From the NCBI RefSeq assembly GCF_000485595.1, contig NW_014577193.1, forward strand, positions 110,943 to 141,669: a stretch of 30,727 bases of DNA, written 5' to 3'. Both the position numbers and the translations under genes were made by a program. The DNA is from Priapulus caudatus. Its lineage: Eukaryota > Priapulida > Priapulimorpha > Priapulimorphida > Priapulidae. Position 1 is the first letter of the stretch; each line of letters starts with the position of its first letter. The notes below the pieces were generated by a model. The model had not been told where the DNA came from. It saw only the letters and a program-made list of their open reading frames with translations, and did not search any database. Below, piece after piece: positions 1 to 9,630 of this stretch.

Positions 1-115
1 CAACCAGGAGGGCCAGTAATGCAGTATGAATTGCTCTGAAGTATGTTTCATTGTTTGTACTGTGTGGGTTTGCATGTTCTGAGCAATGACTGCGAGGTCA
101 AGTCTATCTCATACC

Positions 116-189
116 TTACACACGCGCGCGCACACGCACGCACGCACGCACGCACGCTCGCACGCACGCCTGCACGCACGCACACACAT
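116..189. repeat. (ACGC)n/(AC)n microsatellite
   Basis: Imperfect tetranucleotide ACGC tract grading into CA repeats. It directly abuts the left arm of the fold-back element that follows. Open reading frames across it (Ala/Thr/His/Arg-rich) are artefacts of the repeat. Confidence 0.9.
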
Positions 190-925
190 ATCAAGAGCGT
201 ACAACGGTGAAATGCTGAAACCATGTTGCAGTATTAGTCGAATTAATAAACTTTCCCTGTTATATTTTGACGATTCTTTGCAGTATTATTGATCAGCTCT
301 CCTACCTTGCTAATATAAAACAAACCGCTTGTCCCTATGATGCCCCTATGCTGATATAATGAGCGGTGAAAATCTGGTATATTTGCCGAAAACCGACTCC
401 AGATGAGTCAGTACTGCGACTGTCGATCTCTCGTTCTGGTGATAGCTTTGGGAAACCTCGCGTGTTTCCGCCATTCATTGACAATGAAATTTATTTTCCT
501 TCTACCATCTTTTCTCGAATTTCCAGTCATTGACGCAGCCATTACGCCACAAAAACGTCTTGTTATTTATTGCCATGGTGATGACTTAACGCTGGATGTA
601 GTAATGCTGTAGTAATAACGTATCGAGTCAGCGCTACACAGCAGCGACCGGAAGCAACATACAGTGCACAAAACGAGAGACAGTCGCAGTACCGACTGAT
701 CTGGAGTCGGTTTTCGGCGAAAATACCAGATTTTCAGCGCTCACTATCTCAGCGTAGAGGCATCGTTGGGACATGCGGTTTGTTTTATATTAACAAGGTA
801 GGACAGCTGATCAATAATAAAGAATCGTCAAAATAAAACACGGTAAGTTAATTAATTCGACTAATACTGCAACATAGTTTCAGCATTTGACCGGTGTACG
901 CTCTCCTTCTTTATACGCTCTTGAT
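190..925. mobile_element. Fold-back element with ~250-bp inverted arms
   Basis: The left arm (about 190-437) is the imperfect reverse complement of the right arm (about 669-925). Shared landmarks are ATCAAGAGCG at the outer ends, GCAGTATTAGTCGAATTAAT, TTTTGACGATTCTTT, AATATAAAACAAACCGC, GCCGAAAACCGACTCCAGAT and CTGCGACTGT at the inner ends. The arms differ by point changes and small indels, including about 17 extra bases near the outer end of the right arm. The ~230-bp centre (438-668) has no recognisable coding sequence. The structure fits a non-autonomous fold-back or long-TIR DNA transposon. An inverted duplication of other origin cannot be excluded, because low-complexity flanks hide any target duplication. 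Confidence 0.7.
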
Positions 926-934
926 TATATATAT

Positions 935-2181
935 CAGGGTGCTAAAAAAAAAAATTTCCACTTCCCCATGGTTGCCCGGAGGCAAAAGTCACTTGCCCGA
1001 AAAACATAAAGAAATACATAAGGTTGTTTTTTCTAATATGAATTTAAATGAATAATAACGTAAATGAAGGTCCAACTAGTCAACATCCAGCATTTCACTT
1101 AACGGCACGGTAGAAAGTTGAACAGCTGATACGAGTTTGTATACGAAATATATTCATGTTGGGACACAGCACGCAGTTTGTTAAAATTTTAAAAATGTTC
1201 AAGTGTCAGTTTATTATCAAAAACCCACCACTTTTTTAAAAAAAATAAAATATGTTCAGGTTTATTTGGGGCTGGATCGTAAGCGCGGAGAATATAGCGG
1301 TGCATGCATGCAGATATTGTATGATATGTAGATGCATAGATGCATAATAGACTGACAGCACAGTATACAGTTTATCTGTTTTTGTGTACTTCAGCAAAGA
1401 AAATCCTCGTTCACAGGTTGCAGTAGAGGGGCAAACATTTGAGGTTTGTGATTTACGCTGATCACGTAATGACCATGCCTGGCCTTGGGGGCCGGGTTTA
1501 CATGTTGCTGTGTGCATGTTGTGTATATCACTGTATCCACCGATTGTTTCATTCGCATTGTTTTTTTTCATTCAAATCTTGTCGCAGCATGGCAGCGCGA
1601 TGTTGTGTCTGTGCAAAACAATGCAAGGGATGGGTGGAAACAGAAAAATATCATTAGGCGTGTTCACACACAAGAAAAACCGCGATACTAATCGCGATGG
1701 AAATACCGAGATAATTGTGTCGTTGTTCACACAGGCGGAAATATCTCGCTAATCGCCGAACAGGATAATTCTATTAATCGAACTGCACATGCTCACTGCC
1801 GGAATGATGCGCACTGCGCATGCTCACTGCTCACTCGCTTGGAATGATGGGATAGAAAATACCGGGATTATTTGAGCGAGCATTCACACACGCAAATAAT
1901 CGCGCTAATTCCAAATAATCGCAGTCAAAAGTGCGATTTGGAGCGCGATGCTGATCGCGATTATTAGTGAGATTATTGCATTCACACTTGTAATAATCTC
2001 GGTATTTCGATCGCGATGCAAAAACCGGGATTTGCATCCCGCTAATTCGCGCCAGTGTGAACGCGCCTATTATGTCTACACATTCAATGAAAAAAAATGG
2101 GCAAGTGCAATTTCAAGCTACTTGCCCAGGGGCGAATTTTGGTTGCCCCGGGCAAGCGGCAAGCGGGTTTGTCGTGCCCTG
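935..2181. mobile_element. Candidate hAT-like non-autonomous element
   Basis: The left end begins CAGGGTGCTA and the right end, read in reverse complement, begins CAGGGCACGA. Both sides are flanked by TA dinucleotide tracts, so an 8-bp duplication of the ATATATAT type is possible but cannot be proven. Both subterminal regions carry TTGCCC/GGGCAA palindromes: near the left end TTGCCCGGAGGCAA, near the right end an 8-bp GGGCAAGT/ACTTGCCC hairpin overlapping a 12-bp bulged stem. CAGGG ends and 8-bp duplications are typical of hAT elements. No transposase reading frame is present. A 413-bp second element is nested inside. Confidence 0.4.
1656..2068. mobile_element. MITE-like element, 413 bp, nested
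   Basis: The termini are inverted: AGGCGTGTTCACACA on the left, and TGTGAACGCGCCT on the right, which reads AGGCGCGTTCACA in reverse complement. The flanking bases are ATT on both sides (1653-1655 and 2069-2071), giving a 3-bp duplication. If the ends are set at GGCG, the flank can equally be read as a 2-bp TA duplication. The interior is densely self-complementary, with many variants of TAATCGCGAT and CCGAGATAAT, as expected for subterminal transposase-binding repeats. It has no coding capacity. It sits inside the CAGGG-ended element and is therefore the younger insertion if both calls hold. Confidence 0.65.
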
Positions 2182-2203
2182 TATATATATATATATATAT
2201 ATA
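2182..2203. repeat. (TA)n microsatellite
   Basis: Eleven TA dinucleotides immediately after the CCCTG end of the hAT-like element. A shorter TA tract flanks its other end. Confidence 0.95.
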
Positions 2204-2294
2204 TGTCTAAGCGGGATACCCGGCGTTGCCCGGGGAAAGCAGTGACGTTACTGAGTTGGTGACTGCTTGGTTAAAAGGAAAATACCCAAAAAAA

Positions 2295-2455
2295 TCGAAC
2301 TATCTATCTATCCATGCATCCATCCATCCATCCCATTACATGCCATCCCATCCCGTCTCATGACATGCCATGCCATGCCATGCCATGCCATCCTATCGCA
2401 CCGCATCCCATCCCATCCCATGCCATCGCATGCCATCCCATTCCATCCCAAACAG
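2295..2455. repeat. ATCC / CCATG / CCATC simple repeat
   Basis: Begins as (ATCT)n and (CATC)n and passes into a degenerate pentanucleotide array built on CCATG and CCATC. Frames open across it (His/Pro/Ile/Ser-rich) are repeat artefacts. Confidence 0.9.
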
Positions 2456-2578
2456 TAAAAAATAATAAGAAATCAAAAGATAAAAAACATAAAATATAAA
2501 AAAGTAAAAAGTAAAAAATTGAAAATAATACATGTATACTAAAGAGGTAGGTAAAGAGAAAAAAGGGGAAAATAAGTT

Positions 2579-2650
2579 CCCCAGCTGGGACTCGAACCCG
2601 GAGTCCCGGTGTAGGAGTCGGATGTTCTAGCGATTAGGCCACTGCGCCAT
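2579..2650 (-). pseudogene. tRNA-Arg(CCT)-like sequence, probable SINE head or tRNA pseudogene
   Basis: On the minus strand there is a box A match TGGCGCAGTGG (2649-2639) and a perfect box B GGTTCGAGTCC (2598-2588). The anticodon loop reads CTCCTAC with anticodon CCT at 2615-2613, and the overall sequence resembles animal tRNA-Arg(CCT), including AGTGGCCTAAT in the D arm and a GGGG 3' end. The anticodon stem has two mismatches (C:C and A:A) and the acceptor 5' strand does not pair with the 3' strand, so this is not a functional tRNA. The Pol III promoter boxes are intact. The sequence downstream on the minus strand is T-rich (below about 2570), which could terminate Pol III, consistent with a tRNA-derived SINE. 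Confidence 0.6.
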
Positions 2651-4058
2651 TAAGGGTATACCCATGGATTCACACGTACGTGATGTTAATCTGTACGCAC
2701 CGCCATGTGTAATCCTACCAAATCACCCTTACGATTTGGTAAAACGTAATTTACCCAGAGATATCTGGTCAATTCCTGCAGAAAACTCGCACTCCATGGC
2801 AATGTAAATGGAAGCAATTAAGTACCTTTTTATTATTCGAAACTTTCTAACCACGCTACTCGTTTGTTTGGGCAATGAATGAAGTGGCGTGTACAACAGC
2901 ACTTCTAGATCTACGCGAATCATGCTGGCTTGGTTGGAAAGCGCGTGGCTGAGCTCATGAAGCTCGGAAGCAGGGCGCACTAGTTAGAGCGCAGAATGCA
3001 ATGCGTCGCCATTACTCGTGTATAAATAAGCAGTTGCTCCGATTTACATTGCCGTGGAGTCGGGAGTTTTCCACAGGAATTTACTAGAATTCTCTGGATA
3101 AACTGTTCTATGCAAGCGCAAGGGCGATAATTCGAACAAAGGAACGTTCGGCTACGCATATATACCAATATGCAGGCGGTTGTTTGTGTATTTTTGCTGT
3201 GGTGGTGTGAAACGAATCGAGCGTTGTGCGAATTTGGTGCTCACGTTTTCCTGCCTGCCCCTATCTTTCTGTGAGTTTGTGCACAGTGGCGTGCATCTGG
3301 TGAAATTGTGAGTTGCAGAGGAGCATCTGAACTGCATTTATGGGACATCATTACCAATTATAGGCGAAATAGAATGGAGAAACATTAACAGTTTGGTAGT
3401 AAATACACTTAATGTTTATTTACCATCATTTTATTAATGAAACCTTCCAAGTGCTTCTGGTGTAAGGGGGCAAACTTGATCTTGCAGTCAGCTAGTGGTT
3501 TAGAGGTACGACTCGAATTGAAGAATTATTGAAACTGGTATATATATGTTTTCAGGCTTCTCCCTACGTTGCGCAAACCGGGCGCGCCCGCCCCGTTTGG
3601 GAAAACTCCCCCCCTCCCCTCGCCCGCGTTTCCAATCGTTGCGCCACGTTTTAAATTATTTCCTGCCCCAATTAAAAAACAATTATTAATTATTTTTTTT
3701 TTTATTAATGGGAATGCTACATGAGGAAACGGCCGAGTGAGTCAGCTTTGAGCGCTGCTGCTACTGCACATGAGGGCCACCTCGCAGCAATTCCCCATTC
3801 GACTCGCGCAGCTGGGCAAGCAAGAAAGCAAGTCCCACCTGGGCAGCACAGCAGCACACACGATCTCATTGACTATATATATACAAGCGTTATATATATA
3901 AGTTTTTACGTTGTTATAGCCCGCCGTACGCTATAGTTGTTATAGTAAGTTATATATAACTATAATATAATGGTTGTTTAATATTATATTCAATAGATGC
4001 GTTGTGTTGTAGCTGCAGGTGCGGACTGTCTTGCTGCCAAAAGCTCGATTCGACCATA
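2651..4058. other. Unrecognised intergenic sequence
   Basis: No gene, RNA or element recognised. Open frames are shorter than 90 codons and look like chance. It contains an AT-rich stretch with the palindrome GTTATATATAAC at 3949-3960. Confidence 0.6.
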
Positions 4059-4065
4059 GGCCCAC

Positions 4066-4125
4066 CGACCCCCTAGTTCCCTTCCCCTCCCCACCCTCTC
4101 CTTCCCCCTCCCCTCCCCCTGTTTC
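4066..4125. repeat. Polypyrimidine C/T tract
   Basis: Nearly uninterrupted C/T run on the plus strand, dominated by CCCCTCC units. It is low-complexity sequence that could adopt a triplex, with no repeat unit conserved enough to call a minisatellite. Confidence 0.75.
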
Positions 4126-5096
4126 AATTTCATCTTGTGGGAGAAGCCCTGGACTATTTAATTGACTTAACAGGGACAGTAGCCTCTAGGATTTTTTCTG
4201 CATACAACTGTAACTTTACTGTATACACACATGTCTATCACCACACGTATTGTTAGCCAGATTTACCTAATTAATTGTTTATATAATTAATCAGACTCAA
4301 CGTCTACGAAATTGAACCGGCGCCATGACACCCACGGACCGTGCCTGCCACCCCGAAAAAAGTTGCGTATTTGACAATTTATATTGCAGACGTTACAGAC
4401 GCGACGGCTAATCACAAAAGTAGCATTATATTATACGCTAAATGCTTTATTTAACCGAACGATATTCATTTTTAGGCAACATTTATCCATAGTATCAACT
4501 GAACTATATGTCGTTTATGAAGGATGATTAGCAATCCTTTTGCTTTTTAAATGAATAATAAGAGAAACACACTCGTCTCGTAGGCCCTTGCCTGAAGTGA
4601 TTTTGCGTCAACTTATCAGATGTGACGCTTTGAGTGGCGCCACCGTCGCTGCTACATCAAAACTGTAGTCGTTAGTTTTAAACATTAAAAAAAAAAATTT
4701 CTAATGGTGATTGAACCATGAAACTTTTTATGTAGCGTAATTATAACCTAAATTAGCTGAAAATAACCCTAGAACCTAGAGTAAACTCTCCCTTTAAGAG
4801 TAGGTAATAACATGTTATTATTTACTGTTGCTTACATGTATAATTAAGCTTTTCAAACGAAATAAAGTGTGTCTAGCTAGTTATTGGTCTTCAGAGTTAC
4901 CAGGTAATAAGTTTTAATTACAAAAATAATCACAATTTATATAATATTTAATCTAAATAGATGTAGAATGCTGCCTGCTTTATTATCTATACTTACATAC
5001 ATTTTAAATTGGCTCATAAATATATTTTATAATGAATCTTCATGTAAACATAGTATTCATGTGAAATTACATGTGCACTTGCAGTGTTTTACATCT
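4126..5096. other. Unrecognised AT-rich intergenic sequence
   Basis: AT-rich with no open frame of interest. Nothing recognisable apart from short AT runs. Weak similarity to the second dispersed-repeat copy may begin near 5040. Confidence 0.5.
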
Positions 5097-5345
5097 GTGG
5101 TAGCTGTGCGCCATTAGGATCTGGTGTTTTTTTTAAGCAAATCGCTCATTGTTGAGACATCTGGCGCACATGCAATTGTTACTGCATCCTTGAATCTTTC
5201 TCGCAGTGGTTTCCTAAATGTAAAGCCTGCGCCCAAGCCTGGGTGATTTCAGTGAGCACTGGTGCATGCGTGTGTCGGGTGATTACCTATGTGAGCTGCC
5301 TTAGTTATTACAGTTCCCACCTGGATGCTAGTGTGGCATGCAGGG
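5097..5345. repeat. Dispersed repeat, copy A
   Basis: Aligns in the same orientation with 14395-14640. The flanks of the alignment are diverged, but the core 5159-5232 differs from 14464-14537 at a single base over 74 bp. A second well-conserved block, CACTGGTGCATGCGTGTGTC, follows at about 5258. On the minus strand the core is open in one frame and reads AGFTFRKPLRERFKDAVT, but stops lie close on both sides. It has no tRNA boxes or terminal inverted repeats that I can see, so the class of repeat is unknown. Confidence 0.7.
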
Positions 5346-5354
5346 TAATAAATA

Positions 5355-5405
5355 CACGGGAGCGATGAGCAATTCGCTCTTCAAACTTCCGAAATCGCTC
5401 CCGTG
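5355..5405. repeat. Perfect 12-bp inverted repeat
   Basis: CACGGGAGCGAT (5355-5366) and ATCGCTCCCGTG (5394-5405) are perfect reverse complements separated by 27 bases. A further AGCTCCCGTA follows at about 5416. It could form a hairpin, and no function can be assigned. Confidence 0.7.
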
Positions 5406-5619
5406 ATGCTCGAAATAGCTCCCGTAAAATTTTTGACGAAAGCTATTTTCCCCACAAACTTGAAAAAGAGCTGTGAAAAAAAGTAAATTTCTCCCTGGTG
5501 GCATGCATTATGATTTGCTGCTAGAATCAACACATGTACAAGTTGCGTATAACATATCCTCCTGTTGCTGCAGTTGTAACTCCATTGTCCCTGGTTTATA
5601 TACTGCTTTCTCCTATGCT

Positions 5620-5825
5620 AATTAATGAGCAGCTAGCAGGGTTAGTACTTGCTTGCTGCCAGAGAAAAGGGCAGGCAGCAAATTTACTCACCCAGGCAGA
5701 ATCTTTGCTGCTTTTACTATGGTTTATAAGGAAATTCTTGGCAGCAAGTATTTGCTGCCGACATTGAGAGCAGCCAGCAAATTAACCCTTGTAAGCAGCA
5801 AAACTGCTGCTTGCTGCCCTTAATG
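5620..5825. repeat. GCAGC/GCTGC motif cluster with hairpins
   Basis: About 200 bp contain many copies of GCAGCAA or its complement. Two are perfect hairpins: GGCAGCAA-GTAT-TTGCTGCC at 5740-5759 and AAGCAGC-AAAACT-GCTGCTT at 5793-5812. The open frame across it (5534-5767) shows no known domain. Confidence 0.5.
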
Positions 5826-6167
5826 TCGAACCTTGAGCTAGGATTACTGCCTTTATATGACCTGGTCGATAATGGTGACCCTGCTACAGGTCAGCAAGTC
5901 TTAGTTGGTTTAACCTATATTGTGTTAACTATGTAGCTTCACAGAGTGGTTATAAATGAGAAGTGGGTGGGGGGCAAGATGGGTCTTCTGTAGTTTTGTA
6001 TTATTTGTACATCATACCATGGGTGAACCATACTTATTACACAGAATAAAATTCTAGCTTACAACATTAATTTGGTTGACCTTAATCAATGCATTTAGCA
6101 AATTGCCATCCATCACAGTCAACTATCATTACACAAGAAGAAGGGTGCAAATTCTCCCTCTACAATG

Positions 6168-6173
6168 TTTATT
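6168..6173 (-). promoter_or_regulatory. Candidate poly(A) signal for FMO copy 1
   Basis: AATAAA on the minus strand, 28 bases after the stop codon of the gene at 6202-7491. It is the nearest canonical hexamer downstream and implies a very short 3' UTR. Confidence 0.5.
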
Positions 6174-6201
6174 AATGCGTTCATATGTTTACTTCCATTT
6201 A

Positions 6202-7491
6202 TCATTTTGCCTTCACAAGTTTAAAGTTTTTATCGTCAATTAATTCATAGTTGAACGTCTTAAAAGACATTAAATGTGTAAAAATCATTTCCAGACTAAA
6301 TCTGTAGATAGCAGACTTTACTGCAGGTAATGGCTTGACTGCACCAAGCTTGGCTAGATCCGCCAAGTATTCCTCTAAAAGGTCAGCATTCACCTTATGA
6401 GCATATGACTTCTTCCAACCAATCGCAAACCTCTTCTTCAGCTCGGCCTCCTCTTCAGCTAGCATCTGATCTTTCGTGGGCAGTTTTACCGTTCCTTCTA
6501 ATACCGCAAGTGCAAACAGCACCTGGTAGTGGAATATGATCAGTGGCACCACATTCGTGGGCAAGCCAATGAGAAACATGGATGGATGCTGTATATTGAT
6601 GCAGTGTTTGAACATGGGCGTTACGCGCGTCTTCTCCTCAACGACGACCCCGCACGCTGAGGAGAGGAATGGGTAGGTGTACTCGTAGCCAGTGCAGAAG
6701 AGCACGACATCAGCACGCCGTCGCGCCCCACCGATAAACACAACGGTGTCGCCCTCTAGCTGCTCAATCCCAGGCAACTGCTCGAGGTTGTCAGGCAATG
6801 GACAGACAAATGGTGTATTGTTGTGACTGAGCACAACGTGACTCGCTACAGTGGCGACCTCTAGTCCGATGTCGGTCCCGGAAGGACCAGCACCAAGGCA
6901 CACCACCGTCTGGCCTTCGAAGACACTTGGCTCCCGGTAAGAGTGACTGTGGAGGATTTTGCCAGTGAAGGTGTCTGCACCAGGGAGGTCCGGCATCCGC
7001 GGCACGGAGTAGTGTCCGTTGCAGATGAACACGGCATCGTAAACGTGTTTCTCCTCCACATCCGTCTGTAGGTGGCGCACTGTTACCTCCCATTTCGCAT
7101 TTGCCGTATTTCCCACCGGGACAACCTTTGTGACGACAGTAGAAAACTGTACATGATCCAGCACGTCATACTTTTGTGCGTAGTCGTCAAGGTAATCCTT
7201 AACATCCCAGTGACTCACATAGGATGGCAGGTCGGGGTTGAAGTCTGTATCAGGATAGCCCATTAGTTCCTTTGGGAAGTTGGTGCACAGGTACTTGTAC
7301 ATGCTTGAGTGAATGTTGAAGCCATGCTCGTCTTTCCCCGTCCTGTCGGTGTAGACCCAGGTTCCACCGATGCTTTCTGACAACTCGTAGACGACATGGT
7401 CAAAGATGTCATGTCTGGCAGCTAGGAATCGCGACGCACATATGCCGGCTGCTCCCGCCCCGATCACGGCCACACGTGTAATTGCCAGCAT
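6202..7491 (-). CDS. Flavin-containing monooxygenase, short GS-OX / senecionine N-oxygenase-like type, copy 1
   Basis: An FAD- and NADPH-dependent monooxygenase expected to insert oxygen into a soft nucleophile (N or S) of a small molecule. The 429-residue frame shows the FAD Rossmann motif GAGAAG (residues 11-16) with the ribose-binding acid E36 and GGTW at 42-45. It also has the FMO fingerprint F175-x-G177-x3-H181-x3-Y185, the NADPH motif GAGPSG (200-205) and the TGY motif at 267-269. Length and order match the ~430-460-residue animal, insect and plant FMOs rather than the ~530-residue vertebrate FMO1-5, and no C-terminal membrane anchor or signal peptide is evident. The start is fixed because copy 2 is homologous from the same codon and stops lie in frame upstream. 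The gene is a single uninterrupted exon. The substrate cannot be read from sequence. Confidence 0.93.
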   Translation of the reverse strand: MLAITRVAVIGAGAAGICASRFLAARHDIFDHVVYELSESIGGTWVYTDRTGKDEHGFNIHSSMYKYLCTNFPKELMGYPDTDFNPDLPSYVSHWDVKDYLDDYAQKYDVLDHVQFSTVVTKVVPVGNTANAKWEVTVRHLQTDVEEKHVYDAVFICNGHYSVPRMPDLPGADTFTGKILHSHSYREPSVFEGQTVVCLGAGPSGTDIGLEVATVASHVVLSHNNTPFVCPLPDNLEQLPGIEQLEGDTVVFIGGARRRADVVLFCTGYEYTYPFLSSACGVVVEEKTRVTPMFKHCINIQHPSMFLIGLPTNVVPLIIFHYQVLFALAVLEGTVKLPTKDQMLAEEEAELKKRFAIGWKKSYAHKVNADLLEEYLADLAKLGAVKPLPAVKSAIYRFSLEMIFTHLMSFKTFNYELIDDKNFKLVKAK

Positions 7492-7499
7492 GCTGGATC

Positions 7500-9120
7500 C
7501 AATATGACTAGATTCTAGAGTATAATAGAATATGTCAAGAATAGATGGGATGAAAATGGTGTAATATTACTAGTTGAGACACAAGACTAACACTGTCTGA
7601 ACTAAGAAAAACATTATGCTCATGTAACTTATAATTTTACAATTGGACCAGTAAGAGAATCAGCCATTTTAGTTATCAAGACGAGGATAAACAATAGAGA
7701 GAGTGAAAACTCATTTTGCACAAGTATATGTTCAAATAATCTAGTATCGTATATCTTACAACATCCATGGTTAATACAAACACATTGCCATCAATTGGTA
7801 TAACTACAACATGGGTGTTGTAGGGTATAGCAATCATTGTATCATGTACATTAATTCATTCATTCAGCATGCCTACCTGTAGTAGATTTGCTTGGATTGT
7901 TCAACTAACAAAATATGGGCGGATGGTGGGCGTTGCACACGTATTATGGCTGATATAGGTGGCAGCATGAAGTTAATTTTAGTTCAACGTGGTGGAATAA
8001 CTATTAGTTTTTACACATCTTTCATATAGTGTTCTGCAAATAGACTCACGGGGTTATTTGGGATACGATATCCTATCCTGTTGTGTCACTTGTGTTTTTA
8101 ATAAAGACTGGCAGTGTTTGTAGTCCCTAGCAAACCATGAATGTATGAATGAGCAAGGGTGCATATAATAGCGTCAACAATAAAGCTCCTATGAAAGCAT
8201 ACTGTAGATGAAAGTTACCCTCTGTGTGAATGTCTCCTTACCCATTGTCCCCCTGAACCTACACCCAAGAACATGACATACCCAAAGATCCCCTAACGAT
8301 AACGCTTACCGTGATTGGACCAAACAAAACGCAGGAAAATATGCAGCACTAGTTTAACGTGAGACGTAATACTAATAACATGAGCTGTGGCGCCTCTGCG
8401 TGGAAGTGCAAGTAAAGACGTAACTCGGGTTCAAAGGTTTAGTTATCATGCTAGTGTGGAGATTATGTGGGATTATGTGGATATTATTAGTGGGAGGATA
8501 TGTAATAAACCAAACCACACTAACTGAATCTAACAGAAGGGAATTATATGGGCAGGATGATAAAATATATGATAAAGATCGTTGCAATATTATATAGCAA
8601 ACACGGGGGCAGCCATCTTGGTTGTACAGGTAATGTGGAGGACAGGTAAAGGAGCAGGTAGGATTAATAATAAATGGTAAAATAATTTAAACTCACAAGA
8701 AATTTTAGTAGACAGAGAATATCCTGGCTTGCTATTAAATTAGCAACGACTAAAACTTCGTGTATAAAAAGTTCCCCAACAAGAGATACCAGTGCGATGC
8801 AGGAGGTAACACCGCCCAGGTGCAAGGCAGGGGATTGCACCACCCGTCTGCCAGGCATTCGGTCGGCCAAATATCGGCCAGCACCTGCCTCACGTGGGTG
8901 CATGGAGATATCCGTGTGCCAGTCAGGAGGCTACACCGCCAGAGGTCCCAAGTTGGGAAAATCCAAGAAAGGGAGCACTTGTGATAATGGTCCATCGCCG
9001 TTTTTTCGCAGTGCGCAAAAACAGGGAAAAAGTTGTGGCGGGCTGCGATATGTGTTTGTCGCGGCACACCACCATTTTTTACAAAGTATACATGTAAAAT
9101 AAAATGCAAATTCATGTTAA
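7500..9120. other. Intergenic sequence right of FMO copy 1
   Basis: Up to about 8065 this is duplicated 5' flank of the FMO gene and probably holds its promoter. No TATA box can be assigned with confidence. From 8100 to 9120 I recognise no gene. A GC-richer block at about 8800-8980 contains GGCCAGCACCTGC, loosely resembling GGCCAGCACCTACG at 9704. Overlapping short frames there on both strands show no known domain. Confidence 0.5.
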
Positions 9121-9320
9121 TTTATGGGTTCACATTTATTTATTATTATATGAGTATATTACACATTGCATCACATTAATGCTTGACATTTGTGGCCTTT
9201 TATTGTTCGCTGGAATCAAAGTACATCAACAACAACGGCAAATTTAGTAATTTACTGATGTAAATTTTCATATGGCTGAAAATTGTTACGACCGGGAGCT
9301 TCTGGACTCATTCCGGGGTG

Positions 9321-9608
9321 CAAATTTTTTTTTCCTACACATATCATTGCGCTTGATATGCGCATATCAACTTTCGCATCAGACTTTCCGTATATCAAGG
9401 AATGATGCAAAAATCCTAACCCTAACCCTAACCCTAACCCTAACCCTAAGCCCAACCCGAACCCGAACCCGAACCCTAACACTAACAATAAACCGAATCG
9501 GCTTATATACTATCTATGGTATCCCAAACACTATCTATGGTGTGGTCAAATCAAAGCAGCCAATCAGAGGAGCCCAATAGATATAACGTGTAGGATAAAA
9601 AAATTCGC
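9321..9608 (-). mobile_element. Telomere-repeat-bearing TIR element, copy A (Mutator-like by target duplication)
   Basis: The left end starts GCAAATTTTTTTTTCCTACA and the right end, in reverse complement, starts GCGAATTTTTTTATCCTACA, so the ends are inverted repeats of about 22 bp. The flanking 9-mers TTCCGGGGT (9312-9320) and TTCCGGGGC (9609-9617) match at 8 of 9 positions, giving a 9-bp target duplication. Read on the minus strand the interior holds CTGATTGGCTG, ACCATAGATAGTGTTTGG, then a telomere-like array. The same interior order of ACCATAGATAGTGTTT and telomere-like repeats is found in the element at 23221-23439. No transposase frame is present. A 9-bp duplication is typical of Mutator-like elements, but superfamily assignment without a transposase is tentative. 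Confidence 0.75.
9415..9486 (-). repeat. Interstitial telomeric repeat, TTAGGG type with TTCGGG variants
   Basis: Reads (CCCTAA)n on the plus strand: about 5.8 perfect units (9415-9449), then CCCAA, three CCCGAA variant units, CCCTAA and degenerating CACTAA. The G-rich strand is the minus strand. The array lies wholly within the TIR element 9321-9608, so its presence here is better explained by transposition than by chromosome-end fusion. Confidence 0.9.
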
Positions 9609-9630
9609 TTCCGGGGCACCGGGAGCAGCG

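Larger units (their letters stand above)
6060..8065. repeat. Segmental duplication unit 1 containing FMO copy 1
   Basis: Homologous in the same orientation to about 10905-13240. Inside the gene, positions differ by a constant 4846 bp. Outside the gene the two units are recognisable but diverged, with shared blocks such as CAACATGGGTGTTGTA, TTGCACACGTATTATGGCTG and GTCTGAACTAAGAAAAAC. Part of the edge similarity may continue, since GACGTAACTCGGGTTCAAAG at about 8416 resembles sequence near 13237. The unit therefore carries gene plus 5' and 3' flank, so the pair arose by DNA duplication rather than by two separate retropositions. Confidence 0.8.

Noticed and set aside
6791-7093. Second minus-strand frame inside FMO copy 1, also present in copy 2
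   Set aside because: Shadow of the FMO gene in another frame, conserved only because the DNA is nearly identical in both copies.
9415-9486. True chromosome end or fusion point
   Set aside because: Only about six perfect units, bounded on both sides by transposon ends with target duplication and by unique sequence.
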